Shown here in pieces: positions 18,044 through 27,297 of a stretch of DNA of 64,000 bases. Both the position numbers and the translations under genes were made by a program. Location of the stretch: contig CAWKIA010000004.1 of the NCBI GenBank assembly GCA_963849635.1, positions 23,421-87,420 of the forward strand, in the 5' to 3' direction. The notes beneath the pieces are model-generated. The model saw only the letters and a list, made by a program, of their open reading frames with translations, did not search any database and was not told the origin of the DNA. Within the stretch, counting starts at the first letter, position 1, and each line of letters begins with the position of its first letter. Source of the stretch: CAVRUD01 sp963849635 (lineage in GTDB: Bacteria; Chloroflexota; Chloroflexia; Thermomicrobiales; UBA6265).

Positions 18044-18493
18044 CAGGACTGGCAAGACCGGCTGGACTGGCGGTCACAGGCATCCCGTTTCTCGCTCATC
18101 ACGCGTTTGCCGGTCGTCACCCCGCACCTATCGTCGCGGACGAAGTCTGCCGCGAGGAAGGAGACGCCCAGAGTCGATGATGAGATCCACGGCCCGTGGC
18201 TTCCGCGTGCGTCGCGCCGTGAGGGGGTGCACCGTCGCAATGGCGGGGGCGGCAGCATCGTGCCGCCCGCCCAAGCCACGATGTGAATTTAGGCAAATCG
18301 CCCCGAGAACGAACAAAATCAACGGAAACGGCCCGATTTTCCGGGCGGGAGTTGACCGGGCAGGCACGATTGTGCATACTCAGTCGCCGTCGGTACATCA
18401 GGATACGGAGTGTACGTATATCGCGTCTATTCAGCGCGATTGGTGTGTGTGGCGAGGTGTTTCGCCGCGAACGTGAGGGGAGGAGCGACGCAG
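18044..18493. other. Intergenic region, no gene seen
   Basis: Apart from the promoter described separately I see no gene in this 450-bp region. Just after the preceding stop there are loosely repeated GGACTGGC/GACCGGC units (18047-18072). Confidence 0.5.
18352..18380 (+). promoter_or_regulatory. Probable sigma-70 promoter
   Basis: TTGACC (18352-18357) and CATACT (18375-18380) are separated by exactly 17 bp in an AT-richer context. It lies about 110 bp upstream of the next signal-peptide gene, giving a leader of roughly 107 bases. Confidence 0.55.
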
Positions 18494-19350
18494 ATGTCGA
18501 AGGCTATGCGTGAGCGTCGGTTGATGGCGCCACCCGTTGGGGTCCTGACCATCGCGCTGTTGCTGGTGGTCGCGCTTGCGGGCAGCCGGTTCGGCCAGAC
18601 CCGGGCGCAAGATGCCACGCCGGTAGCAGACTGCGAGCGAGTGCTTTACCGCGTCAGCCGATGCCGCGTCTGATGGACGAAGGGACGCCGGAAGCGCCCC
18701 GGCCGCCACGCCGGTTGATGCCACCGCCGCCGATGCCGCGGTCGCCGCGGCGACCGCCGCATCCGAGTGCCTCAGCGGCGCGGTGAGCTGCCGCTCTCGA
18801 ATTTCGCTGCCGACGCCGAGTCCGTCGCGACCTACGACGACGGCCGCACCAGTATTGCCGTCACCTACATGCTGGGTGAGTACCAGTACGTGGCCGCGAC
18901 CTGGTGGCTGGCCGGCGCTGATCTGGCGCTGGAAGCAGAGGATCTCGACGGTCTCGCGCCGGAGGGCGACACGGTCATCATCAGCGCCTCGTCGTCGCGG
19001 ACGGCGACGCTCCGATCACCTTCGGCCAGCGGAGCAACGTCACCGAGTCGGAGGTGCATGACGATGCACCTCAAGAACCTGACCGGGACCGAAGACGCCC
19101 ACTACGACCTGTACATCGATCCCGGCCCCGGTTGAGGCACCGGCGACCCCGCTCGCCGAGGGCGAAGTGGCGGCCACCCCGACCGCGACGAGGCGATGGC
19201 ATCCGGCGAGCTCGTCGGCACCATCATCGTCGCGGCCGGCGGCGAAGAGGACATGTACCTGCTCGGCCTCCCGGCCGGCACCTACGTCCTGGTCGACCCG
19301 ACGTCGAGGGCTCGGTCGCAACCCTGACGGTTGCCTCTCTCGATATCTAA
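18494..19350 (+). pseudogene. Secreted protein of unknown function, multiply frameshifted
   Basis: The ATG at 18494 has AGGAG eight bases upstream and opens a signal peptide (VGVLTIALLLVVALAGSRFG) followed by AQDATPVAD, a typical processed N-terminus in this group. The frame breaks soon after, near 18630. Further coding pieces in other frames read SVATYDDGRTSIAVTYMLGE, QYVAATWWLAGADLALEAED and VGTIIVAAGGEEDMYLLGL, and the last piece ends VATLTVASLDI at 19350. At least four indels are needed to join them. The pieces look conserved, so this may be one intact gene damaged by base-calling errors. Function unknown. Confidence 0.5.
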
Positions 19351-19386
19351 GGTCCCGGTTTGTGCGGCGAAACGCCGCGGTAGCAT

Positions 19387-19412
19387 GGGCGCCGGCAATG
19401 GGGCCGGCGCCC
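19387..19412. terminator. GC-rich hairpin after the secreted-protein gene
   Basis: A perfect 10-bp stem GGGCGCCGGC/GCCGGCGCCC encloses a 6-base loop, 37 bp past the preceding stop. No T-tract follows. It may still limit read-through into the next gene. Confidence 0.45.
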
Positions 19413-19509
19413 TCGCCATCCATCCGGTCATGGTGACCGGAGACGGTATTGGGCCACGACCGCCCAGCCACTAAGCAGGCCGCTGGCCGTTCCAGGAGGG
19501 CATCTCAAC

Positions 19510-21382
19510 ATGGCAGATCGTAGGTTTGGACAGCTTTTCGACGAGTTCAAGGCCGGCGGCATTACCCGCCGCCAGTTCCTTGAGCGAGCAATGGCGCTCG
19601 GCGTCGGGCTTCCAGTCGCGATGTTCGTCGCCAATTCCGTCCGCGTCGCTGGCGCCCCCGCCCGGCCCCGCGCTGGCGCGGCCACGGTCAATCAGGATGG
19701 CGGCGGCGTCGCACCCTCGGCCGGCATGGAGGGCCGCACCCGCGGTGAGGGCGGCGAGCTGAAGCTGCTCCTCTGGCAGGCGCCGACCACCCTCAACCCG
19801 CACGTCTCCACCGGCACCAAGGACTTCTACGCGGCCACGCTTGATGCTGGAGCCCCTGATGCAGTACCTGCCCGACGGCACGGTCATCCCCAACCTGATC
19901 GAGCAGGTCCCCACGGTGGAGAACGGCCTCCTCAAGGAGGACCTCACCGGCTTCACGGCGACCATCAACGAGGGCATCGTCTGGAGCGACGGCACGCCGC
20001 TGACGGCCGCAGACGTCGTCTTCACCCACCAGTGGATCACCACCCCGGAGAACGGCTCCGTCAGCATCGCCACCTGGGAGCCGATCCAGAGCATCACCGC
20101 CGTCGACGAGCGGACCTTCGAGGTCGCGTACGCCGGTGGCAACCTCAACTGGTACGCCCCGTTCACCGGCACGACCTACGGCCCCATCCTACCGAAGCAC
20201 ATCCTTGAGGCGGGAGCTGACGCGGCGACCGCGTTCAACCAGGGGCCGATCGGCACCGGCCCCTACATCGTCACCACCTTCTCCCCGAACGACCAGGTGA
20301 TCTACGAGGCGAACCCGAACTACCGGGATCCCAACAAGCCCTTCTTCCAGACCGTCAACCTCAAGGGCGGCGGTGATCGCGGCTTCGGCGGCGCGCGCCG
20401 TGCTGCAGACGGGCGACTGGGACTACGCCTGGAACCTCCAGGTCGAGCCCGCCATCCTCAACGAGCTGATGGAGACGGGCAGAGCAAGGGTACGGTCCAG
20501 TTCCGGCGGGCACCAACCTCGAGCGGATCAATATCAACTTCTCCGATCCGAACACCGAGGTCGACGGGCAGCGCTCGCACAAGGACACCCCGCACCCGTT
20601 CCTGTCCGATCTGGCCGTCCGCCAGGCGATGGCGCTTGGCGGTCGACCGGGAGACGATCTCGACCCAGTTCTACGGCGAGGGCGAGCCGGCCGACGCCAA
20701 CATCGTCAACGGCCTGCCGAGCTTCATCTCCCCCAACACGTGCCTTCGAGTTCAACCTCGACAAGGCGAAGGAGACGCTGGAGGCGGCGGGCTGGGTGCA
20801 GGACGGCGACGTCCGCGACAAGGACGGGGTCGAGCTGAAGATCACCTACTCCACCTCGATCAACCCGGTGCGCCAGAAGACCCAGGCCGTCAACAAGCAG
20901 AACTTCGAGGAGATCGGCATCCAGGTCTCCCTCCAGCAGGTCGACTCCGGCATCTTCTTCGACTCCTCGCCGGGGAATGAGCAGAACATCGGCCACTTGT
21001 ACGTCGACATCAACATGTACACCAACGGGCCGAGCACCCTGGTGCCGACCGACTTCATGGTCGGCTGGTGGGCCGGGCCGGACGGGGCCAGAACATGGCC
21101 CAGGCCGCCAACAACTGGAATGGCCAGAACTTCCAGCGGTACTTCAACGCCGAGTACGACGCCCTCTACGACCAGTTGCGGGCGACGGTCGACGTCGAGC
21201 AGGCGGCCCAGATCATCATCCAGATGAACGACATCCTGGTCAACGACGTCGCCGATGATCTCGGAGGTCAACCGCGCCGCCGACAAGTACGCGATCTCCA
21301 ACCGGCTCAGCAACGAGAACGTGGCGCTCAGCTCCCTGGACGACGGTTTCTGGAACATCGCCAACTGGAGACGGTCGAGTAA
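19510..21382 (+). CDS. ABC transporter substrate-binding protein, family 5 (peptide/nickel), many frameshifts
   Basis: The start ATG at 19510 follows CAGGAGG. The N-terminus has a twin-arginine-like ITRRQFLERAMALGVGLPVA signal, so export by Tat is likely. Joined frames then give a standard family-5 binding protein: LLLWQAPTTLNPH, LEPLMQYLPDGTVIPNL, GIVWSDGTPLTAADVVFTHQ, FNQGPIGTGPYIVTTFSPND, and a C-terminal YDQLRATVDVEQAAQIIIQM. Frame changes are needed near 19845, 20370, 20480, 20636, 20745, 21090, 21250 and 21372. Both insertions and deletions occur while protein similarity is kept, which points to sequence errors. No permease or ATPase genes for peptide import follow it. Confidence 0.75.
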
Positions 21383-21412
21383 CCCCGACCATCTCGATGT
21401 AGTCGAGATCAG

Positions 21413-21449
21413 ACGACCGGCCCGGGCAAGCTAGCCGGGGCGTCGTTTT
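21413..21449 (+). terminator. Intrinsic terminator of the binding-protein gene
   Basis: ACGAC plus GCCCGG pairs with CCGGGGC plus GTCGT around a 9-base loop and is followed by TTTT. It lies about 30 bp past the stop. Confidence 0.65.
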
Positions 21450-21488
21450 GTGTCGGATGCCGCCGGGAAAATCGGAACCTGCTTATAA

Positions 21489-22356
21489 TGACGTGAACGT
21501 CAACGGTCTGTTAGAACTTCGTGGTGCGCCGGCAGGGCGGGGGTGGGGGGGTGGGGGGGCGGGGGGGGGGGCGAAGAGGTGGTGGGTTCGCGGGTCTGGG
21601 GGTCGAGACATGAGTGATGCGGGAATTCTGTCTAAGACGCGCTCGGGGGCGGTGGCGCAGGGGCGATCAGGCTCTCGTGCGCTGGCCGCGCGGGGCGCGG
21701 GTCGCTAGGGCGACGGGGTTCGGGCGGGTCGCGTCGCGGTATGGCGGGCGATGGAGGAGCAGCAGCTCGCGCACGCGTGAGCTGGAGAGCGGCGGGGAGC
21801 GCTGGTGAGCGTGCGGTAGGCGATCGCGAGGGGGCTGGGTGCGGGCGGGTCGCTGGGGCGGGTGGGTAGGGGCGGTCGAGGCGCCGTGGGCTGGTGGTGT
21901 GCGGGGTGCGCGCTGGGGCTCGCGGCGCGGCGTGGTGTGGCGGGGGCTGGCGAGCGGGTGGTCGGCGGTACGGGCGGGGTGACGGGCGCGCGCGTGGAGG
22001 GGGCGGGGGGGGTGGTGGGGCGGGAGGCGGCGGGTAGGCGGGGGCGAGGGCGGGCGCGGCGCGGTGCGGGTGGGCGGGGGCGCGGGGCGCGGGGGCGGGG
22101 GGGGGCGCGGGCTGGGCGCCGGGCGGGGGCGCGCCGGGGCGCGCGCGGCGGCGGGGGGGGGGGCGGGGGGGGCGCGCGGCGGGGGGGGGGGGGCGAGGGC
22201 GGGGGGGGGGGGGCGAGGCGGGGCGGGCGCCGGGCGGGGGGGCGCGGCGCGGCGGGGGGGGGGGCGCGGGCGCGGGGCGCGGGGCCGCGCGGCGCGGCGG
22301 CGGCCGCGGGCGCGGGCGCACCAGCGCGTAACCTACTGACGTGAACGCAACGGTCA
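21489..22356. repeat. 20-bp direct repeat flanking the poly-G tract
   Basis: TGACGTGAACGTCAACGGTC at 21489-21508 is matched at 22337-22355 by the same sequence with one T missing. Everything between the two copies is the G-rich tract and its short shoulders. Confidence 0.75.
21530..22325. other. Extreme G-rich low-complexity tract
   Basis: About 800 bases in which guanine dominates one strand, with many runs of 7-12 G and very little A or T, the skew growing towards the right end. Open frames exist through it on both strands but encode only Gly/Arg/Ala or Pro/Arg/Ala repeats and are not genes. Neither the skew nor the abrupt return to normal sequence at 22326 looks like ordinary chromosomal DNA. 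It may be a sequencing or assembly artefact, or a very G-rich repeat. Confidence 0.7.
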
Positions 22357-22469
22357 GTGTGCAACCTGCGCGTAACCGTCGTAGGGGTGGTCATCCGGAC
22401 TTTCAAGGCTGGTTCGATGCAACTGGCGCCATCCCGAACCCAGACTCATCACCCGCTGCACCGGGCGGA

Positions 22470-22806
22470 CACGTTGCAGAATCCCACGGGCCATCCCTCT
22501 CGCGTATCGTCCAAGGGTTCAAAACGATGACAACGAACGACTACATGATTGGCGTTCAACACCATGGCCTCCCCATTCCGCGACCGCCTCTGGCAACGCT
22601 CCTTCCACGACCGTATCATCCGCAATGACGCCGAACTCGACCGCATCCGCCTGTACATCCGCGACAATCCAGGCACCTGGCAACACGATCGCGATAACCC
22701 GGCATACATGCCGGCCCCTGCTAGCGTGATAGCCACCCCCTCCCCATACTCTCCTCGATACGAGGAGCATCCCGACCATGGCACACCTTGCCCAGACGAT
22801 AGATAA
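22470..22806 (+). pseudogene. C-terminal remnant of a RAYT (REP-associated tyrosine transposase)
   Basis: Two pieces in different frames match the end of RAYT/Y1 transposases: SLSRIVQGFKTMTTNDY (about 22495-22545), then after a shift near 22562 RDRLWQRSFHDRIIRNDAEL and DRIRLYIRDNPGTWQHDRDN. The N-terminal HUH domain and the catalytic tyrosine region upstream are missing, replaced by the G-rich tract and its shoulder. The remnant overlaps the start of the ABC ATPase gene. Its presence fits the REP-like palindromes at 8.2 and 11 kb. Confidence 0.7.
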
Positions 22807-23866
22807 GACATCAGCGACTGCCAGATCAGGCCAACTGGACCCAGTTATCCACCTCCAGCATCTCGTCAAACGATACGGCGATCACGTCGCCGTGGATGGC
22901 ATTGATCTCGAAATCTATGCCGGCGAGATCTTCGGGATCCTCGGGCCGAACGGTGCCGGCAAAACCACCACCCTGGAGATGATCGAAGGGCTGCGCATCC
23001 CCGACGGCGGCACCATCCGCGTGGCGGGGATGGACGCGGTCGCGCAGAGTGATCAGGTCCGGCGCATCATCGGCGTCCAGTTGCAGACGACCGCCCTCTT
23101 CGACCACCTCACCGCCGCCGAGCTGATCGATCTCTTTGGCGGGCTCTACGACGTCCGGGCGGCCAAATCCCACGCGGACGACCTCTTGGCCTTGGTCGAT
23201 CTCGTAGAGAAGCGGGGTTCGCGCGTCAATCTGCTGTCCGGTGGGCAGCAGCAACGCCTCTCGGTCGCGCTGGCCCTGGTCAATCAACCGCAGATCGTCT
23301 TCCTCGACGAACCGACGACCGGCCTCGATCCCCAGGCGCGGCGCAATCTGTGGGATGTCATCCGCAGGATCAGGGAGGGAGGCGCCACAGTCGTCCTGAC
23401 CACCCACTACATGGAAGAGGCGGAGGTGCTCTGCGACCGCGTCGCCGTGATGGACCGCGGCCGGGTCATCGCCTGCGATACCCCACTCGCGCTCATCCGC
23501 AACCTCGATATCGCCGCCACCGTGCGGGCCCGGGTGGCATCCGGCCAGCTTGCCCCCGAAGATCTCGCTGCCCTGCCCGGCGTCATTCCCGGGGAGACTC
23601 CCCCCACCCCGCCGGAGATCCTCCTGCGGACCAGCGATGCCCAGGCAACGCTGACGGCCCTGCTGGCCCTGGCAACTCGCCACGACGTGACCCTGGCCAA
23701 CCTCGCCAGCACCCAGGCCAACCTCGAGGACGTCTTCCTCTCCCTCACCGGCCGGACCTACGCCGACGAGGCGGCAAGCGGGCAAGACGGCAATACGGAG
23801 ACGGCAAGGCGGCAAGACGGCAAGGCGGCAGGTACTCCTCCTTCCCGCCGCCGCGGCAGAACCTAG
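22778..23866 (+). CDS. ABC-2 exporter ATP-binding protein
   Basis: 362 residues. Walker A is GPNGAGKTT near residue 58, the signature is NLLSGGQQQRLSV near 150, Walker B is IVFLDEPTTGLD near 172, and the switch histidine lies in VVLTTHYMEEAEVL. The C-terminal part (DVTLANLASTQANLEDVFLS) is typical of drug- or lipid-exporting ABC-2 ATPases. The last 30 residues are encoded by an octanucleotide repeat array and look like an added tail. GAGGAG precedes the ATG. The permease gene starts 67 bp after the stop, so the two form an operon. The exported compound is unknown. Confidence 0.88.
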   Translation: MAHLAQTIDKTSATARSGQLDPVIHLQHLVKRYGDHVAVDGIDLEIYAGEIFGILGPNGAGKTTTLEMIEGLRIPDGGTIRVAGMDAVAQSDQVRRIIGVQLQTTALFDHLTAAELIDLFGGLYDVRAAKSHADDLLALVDLVEKRGSRVNLLSGGQQQRLSVALALVNQPQIVFLDEPTTGLDPQARRNLWDVIRRIREGGATVVLTTHYMEEAEVLCDRVAVMDRGRVIACDTPLALIRNLDIAATVRARVASGQLAPEDLAALPGVIPGETPPTPPEILLRTSDAQATLTALLALATRHDVTLANLASTQANLEDVFLSLTGRTYADEAASGQDGNTETARRQDGKAAGTPPSRRRGRT

Positions 23867-23924
23867 CACCTAGCCTCCGCCTCGTCCTTGCCGTCCTTGC
23901 CGCCTCGCCGTTCTTGCCGCCTCA
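23771..23924. repeat. Two opposed octanucleotide arrays (CGGCAAGR and its complement)
   Basis: At 23771-23832 there are about seven imperfect copies of CGGCAAGR, which code the tail of the ABC ATPase. At 23884-23924 the complementary motif (YCTTGCCG) occurs about five times in the non-coding gap before the permease. The pair could fold into a long hairpin in the mRNA between the two genes. Confidence 0.7.
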
Positions 23925-23933
23925 GGAGCACCA

Positions 23934-25019
23934 ATGCGACCACTCTGGGCCATGATCCGCGCCAATCTGAAGATGAGCGTCCGCAACCGGACGGCCCTCT
24001 TCTGGAACCTCGCCTTCCCCGCCATCTTTATCCTGATCTTCGGGGCGGTCTTCGGCAACGACGACGGCGTCAGCTTCGATGTCGGCATTGCCGGCGACCC
24101 GTCTTCCCTCCACGATGGCGTAGTCGCGGCGATGCTCTCAGCAGACGACTCGTTCTCGGTCGATGAGGGAACAGAAGCCGACGAGCTCGATGCGCTTGAG
24201 GACGGCGACCGGGACATCGTCCTCGTCTTCGGTCCATCGGACGCGAATGAGCAGCCGAGCGTCCGGATCTTCTACGACGAGACCGAGGGACCCAACGCCC
24301 AGATCGCGGTCAGCGTCGCCCGTCAGGTGATCTTGCAGGTCGCGGGAGGAGCCAGCGGCACGACCGACGGCCCGGTCGCGTTCGAGGAATTGAGCGTCAC
24401 CTCCGACGACATCTCCTATATCGACTTCTTCATCCCCGGGATCCTGGCGATGAGCCTGATGAACTCGGGAGTGATCGGCCTCTCGACCTCATTCGTGATC
24501 TACCGGGAGCGGGGCATCCTGCGCCGGATCAAGGTCACGCCCTTCCCGATTACCAGCTTTGTCCTCGCCCGAGTCCTCTCCCAGGTGCTGGTCGCCATTG
24601 CCCAATCGGTGATCCTGGTCGCGCTGGCTTGGCTCGTCTTCGGGCTGGACATCCGCGGCAACCTGCTCCTGATCCTCGGGGTGATCACCCTCGGCTCGCT
24701 GGCGTTCCTGGCCATCGGGTTCGCGATCTCCGGGTTCGCCCGTAACGCCGAGACGGCGGCCAGCTATGCCAACCTGATCACCTTCCCGATGCTCTTTCTC
24801 TCCGGGGTCTTCTTCCCGGTCGACAGCGCGCCAAGCTGGCTCCAGCCGATCACCAAGGTGCTGCCACTCTCCTACCTGGTCGACGGCCTGCGCCAGCCGA
24901 TGACGTACGGCCGCGGAATCGACGCGATCTGGATCGATCTGCTGGTCCTCGTCGCCACCTTCGTCGTCGCAATGGCCTTCGCGATCCGCTTCTTCCGCTG
25001 GGATGAGAAGGCCACCTAA
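23934..25019 (+). CDS. ABC-2 type permease
   Basis: 361 residues. Residues about 20-38 form the first membrane helix (LFWNLAFPAIFILIFGAVFG), followed by an extracytoplasmic loop of roughly 130 residues (about 40-165). The C-terminal half has about five more helices, including IPGILAMSLMNSGVIGL, VAIAQSVILVALAWLVFGLD and ITFPMLFLSGVFFPVDSAP. The RERGILRRIKVTPF coupling segment and the LSGVFFP motif are hallmarks of ABC-2 export permeases. AGGAG lies 5 bases before the ATG. It forms the exporter with the ATPase upstream. Confidence 0.88.
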   Translation: MRPLWAMIRANLKMSVRNRTALFWNLAFPAIFILIFGAVFGNDDGVSFDVGIAGDPSSLHDGVVAAMLSADDSFSVDEGTEADELDALEDGDRDIVLVFGPSDANEQPSVRIFYDETEGPNAQIAVSVARQVILQVAGGASGTTDGPVAFEELSVTSDDISYIDFFIPGILAMSLMNSGVIGLSTSFVIYRERGILRRIKVTPFPITSFVLARVLSQVLVAIAQSVILVALAWLVFGLDIRGNLLLILGVITLGSLAFLAIGFAISGFARNAETAASYANLITFPMLFLSGVFFPVDSAPSWLQPITKVLPLSYLVDGLRQPMTYGRGIDAIWIDLLVLVATFVVAMAFAIRFFRWDEKAT

Positions 25020-25193
25020 CTCCGGCGAGGACGTGAGGGATGCCACCCAAACTGGCCCATCACAGATGAGGGTGTAGCGGTCGGCGGCGCGTTCAACAGC
25101 GACAGGCAACCGGCAGGATGCCGGTTGCGCGCCGCGTCGCCGGGGCCTGCTAGCATTCCGGTGATCGTAATCTATCGGCAGGAGGTGAGACCC

Positions 25194-25253
25194 ATGAACG
25201 CAGTATCCGCAGTGGGTGCTCCCTTGCAGTCCACGATCGCGCGACTGAGGTAG
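25194..25253 (+). CDS. Possible 19-residue leader peptide with strong ribosome site
   Basis: GGAGGTGAGACCC stands directly before ATG, the best Shine-Dalgarno sequence in this area, but the frame ends after 19 codons (MNAVSAVGAPLQSTIARLR). A second ATG with a similar beginning (MNTPPSSPLQSLRRRP) lies at 25298 in another frame. It may be a real small protein, a regulatory leader for the lipase gene, or the true lipase start separated by indels. Confidence 0.3.
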   Translation: MNAVSAVGAPLQSTIARLR

Positions 25254-25422
25254 TCGCCTGGGAGCGCCCGACAGGCAATTCGCGAAAGGCGACTCCCATG
25301 AACACACCACCATCTTCACCTCTGCAGTCACTTCGACGGCGGCCTCCGACCGGCCGAGGTCCGACCAGGATCAGCCCCAGATCGACGCCACAAGGCGGGC
25401 GCGCGCCGAGGGCGAACGAGCG

Positions 25423-26289
25423 TTGGTCCTCGGCGGTGGCGGATCGACAGGCAATGCGTGGTTGATCGGCGTCATCGCCGGCCTGTTTGATGCCGGAGTG
25501 GATCTGACCGAGGCCGATCTGATCATCGGGACGTCGGCTGGATCGACGGCCGCAGCGCAGATCACTGGCACGACCGCGACCGAACTGCTTGCGGCCATCC
25601 TTGTCGCTGCGCCCCAGCCACGGACTGGTCCGGTCGGATCCGGCGGTGGACACGTTCCCATTAGGCCGGTGTCCGACCATCTGGAGAGGACGAGTCGAAT
25701 CATCGGTGCCGCTGAGGACGCGGCCGACATGCGCCGCAGAATGGGTGCGGCGGCGATCGAGATGGATGCGGCGTCGGACGGTTCCGGGCAAGCGCGGTGG
25801 CGCGCTACCGTTGCCGCTCGGCTGCCCCGCCAGCACTGGCCGGAACGAACGATGCTCATCACGGCGGTCGATGCCCATACCGGTGAACCGGTCGTGTTCG
25901 ACCGCTACAGCGGGGTCGACTTGGTGGACGCCGTGGCCGCCAGCTGTGCCAGTGGCGTCGCCTACAGGATCGGCGGCAACCGATACATCGACGGCGGCTA
26001 CCGACGCAACGAGAACGCGGATCTGGCAACCGGATTCGAGCGGGTGCTAGTGCTGTCACCATTCGGCGGCAGGTCGCGGCACCCGCGGGAGTGGGGCATG
26101 CAGCTTGCCGCGCAGGTCGACGAACTCCGCGCAGGCGGCAGCAGAGTCGAGACGATCTTCCCGGACAGCAACTCCGAGCATATGTTCGGCGCCAATGCAA
26201 TGGATATGTCGCTGCGTCCGCCCGCCGCGCAAGCTGGTTACGACCAGGGCAGAGCCCTTGCCGAGCGGCTCACCGAGCTCTGGCGCTGA
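25423..26289 (+). CDS. Patatin-like phospholipase
   Basis: The patatin catalytic parts are present: oxyanion loop VLGGGGSTGNAW at the beginning, nucleophile elbow LIIGTSAGSTAAAQ near residue 37, and the dyad aspartate in NRYIDGGYRRNENADLA near 190. It should hydrolyse acyl groups from lipids in the cytoplasm or at the membrane. The frame starts with TTG at 25423, immediately before the glycine loop. Upstream the same frame is open for about 57 codons without ATG or GTG, and ATG codons with ribosome sites exist in other frames at 25194 and 25298, so an N-terminal indel is likely. Confidence 0.8.
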   Translation: MVLGGGGSTGNAWLIGVIAGLFDAGVDLTEADLIIGTSAGSTAAAQITGTTATELLAAILVAAPQPRTGPVGSGGGHVPIRPVSDHLERTSRIIGAAEDAADMRRRMGAAAIEMDAASDGSGQARWRATVAARLPRQHWPERTMLITAVDAHTGEPVVFDRYSGVDLVDAVAASCASGVAYRIGGNRYIDGGYRRNENADLATGFERVLVLSPFGGRSRHPREWGMQLAAQVDELRAGGSRVETIFPDSNSEHMFGANAMDMSLRPPAAQAGYDQGRALAERLTELWR

Positions 26290-26331
26290 CGCCCACGGAC
26301 CAGTCGACTCGGTAGACGCGACGTCCTTCCG

Positions 26332-27174
26332 CTACACCGCGGGCGATGCCATCGGCGTGGCGGCTGGCGATGCCCCATCGACGACGACCGGCGATGCCGG
26401 AATGTCGGTTGGTGACGGTGTCGCGGTCGGCTTCTCGGCATCGGGGGTCGCGGGCACGACCGGGGTTTCGGTGATCGGCGCCGTCGGGGTTGGCACCGGA
26501 GTCTCCGTCGCCAGGATACCCTCCGGGATGCTGCTTTTCTCATTGGTGTCGATCTCGATCCGCCGCTGGCCGGTGTGGTCGTTGTACCAATCGGCCGCCC
26601 CGAGGACGGTGTACATGTCGATCTCCCCGGCGGGCCCCTGCGGCACCAGATTCCGGCAGTTCCCATCCGCCAGGTTCAGGCGCATGAGTGCCGGTAGGAC
26701 GATATCGTTGTCGATGTCGTCATCATCCGTCTGCGGATAGTCAATCGAGAGCTTGTCGACCTCGCCGTCCTTGATCAGATCCACCGCCTCCAGCGGCGAT
26801 GTGTCGGTGCAGATGGGGCCTTCGTTGCCATCATCGTCGTCGGCGGAGAACCAGATGATCGCCAGTAGGATCAGGAGGACGAAGATCCCTGCCGCCAGCA
26901 CGCCGTAGACCGCGATCGGCCTGCCACTGAACCGCCGTCCAACCCGCGCCATGGCGCGATTGACCGGTGGAATGCGGCCGAGCGCCGGCGCGGCCGGTGG
27001 CGCCAGTCCTGGATCGGTCGGATCGTCTGGTTGGGCGTCGAGCGGCGGCTCCGGGCCAGCACCCGCGTCGTCCGGATCACCGCCCAGATCGGACTCACCC
27101 GGCGGGTCCGCCTGCCCAGGCCGATCCGTGTCGTCAGCCTCGTCCAACTGATCCCCGCGGTCGTCCCGGTCCAT
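26332..27174 (-). CDS. Single-pass membrane protein with acidic N-terminus and Pro/Thr-rich C-terminus
   Basis: 280 residues from the ATG at 27174 (AGGAG five bases upstream). The first 70 residues are very rich in Asp, Pro and Gly; residues about 90-112 form one membrane helix (GVLAAGIFVLLILLAIIWFS). The outside domain contains two cysteines (CTDTS and NCRNL) and SPLEAVDLIKDGEVDKLSID, and ends in a Pro/Thr/Ala-rich tail of about 60 residues. I do not recognise a family. It stands alone between the lipase gene and the repeat arrays. Confidence 0.7.
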   Translation of the reverse strand: MDRDDRGDQLDEADDTDRPGQADPPGESDLGGDPDDAGAGPEPPLDAQPDDPTDPGLAPPAAPALGRIPPVNRAMARVGRRFSGRPIAVYGVLAAGIFVLLILLAIIWFSADDDDGNEGPICTDTSPLEAVDLIKDGEVDKLSIDYPQTDDDDIDNDIVLPALMRLNLADGNCRNLVPQGPAGEIDMYTVLGAADWYNDHTGQRRIEIDTNEKSSIPEGILATETPVPTPTAPITETPVVPATPDAEKPTATPSPTDIPASPVVVDGASPAATPMASPAV

Positions 27175-27233
27175 CCCCACTCCTACCCGCCCAGCCGTAC
27201 GCAGTCAGCGAGCACGAGTGTATACGAGGGTAT

Positions 27234-27270
27234 CGGCGTTCGGCGTTCGGCGTTCGGCGTTCGGCGTTCG
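27234..27270. repeat. Heptanucleotide array, five copies of CGGCGTT
   Basis: Five perfect tandem copies of the 7-mer CGGCGTT plus two bases. Its reverse complement is the unit of the array at 27608-27670, so the two arrays face each other. Confidence 0.95.
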
Positions 27271-27297
27271 AGACAAGCCTCGCCCCCCACGCCGCGC

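Noticed and set aside
21632..22406. Long Pro/Arg/Ala and Gly/Arg frames in the poly-G tract
   Set aside because: They arise from extreme base composition and have no ribosome site or domain.
19510..25019. One peptide-import operon made of the binding protein and the ABC genes at 22.8-25.0 kb
   Set aside because: The ABC pair is of the ABC-2 export type, has no peptide-importer permease features, and is separated by a terminator and the poly-G tract.
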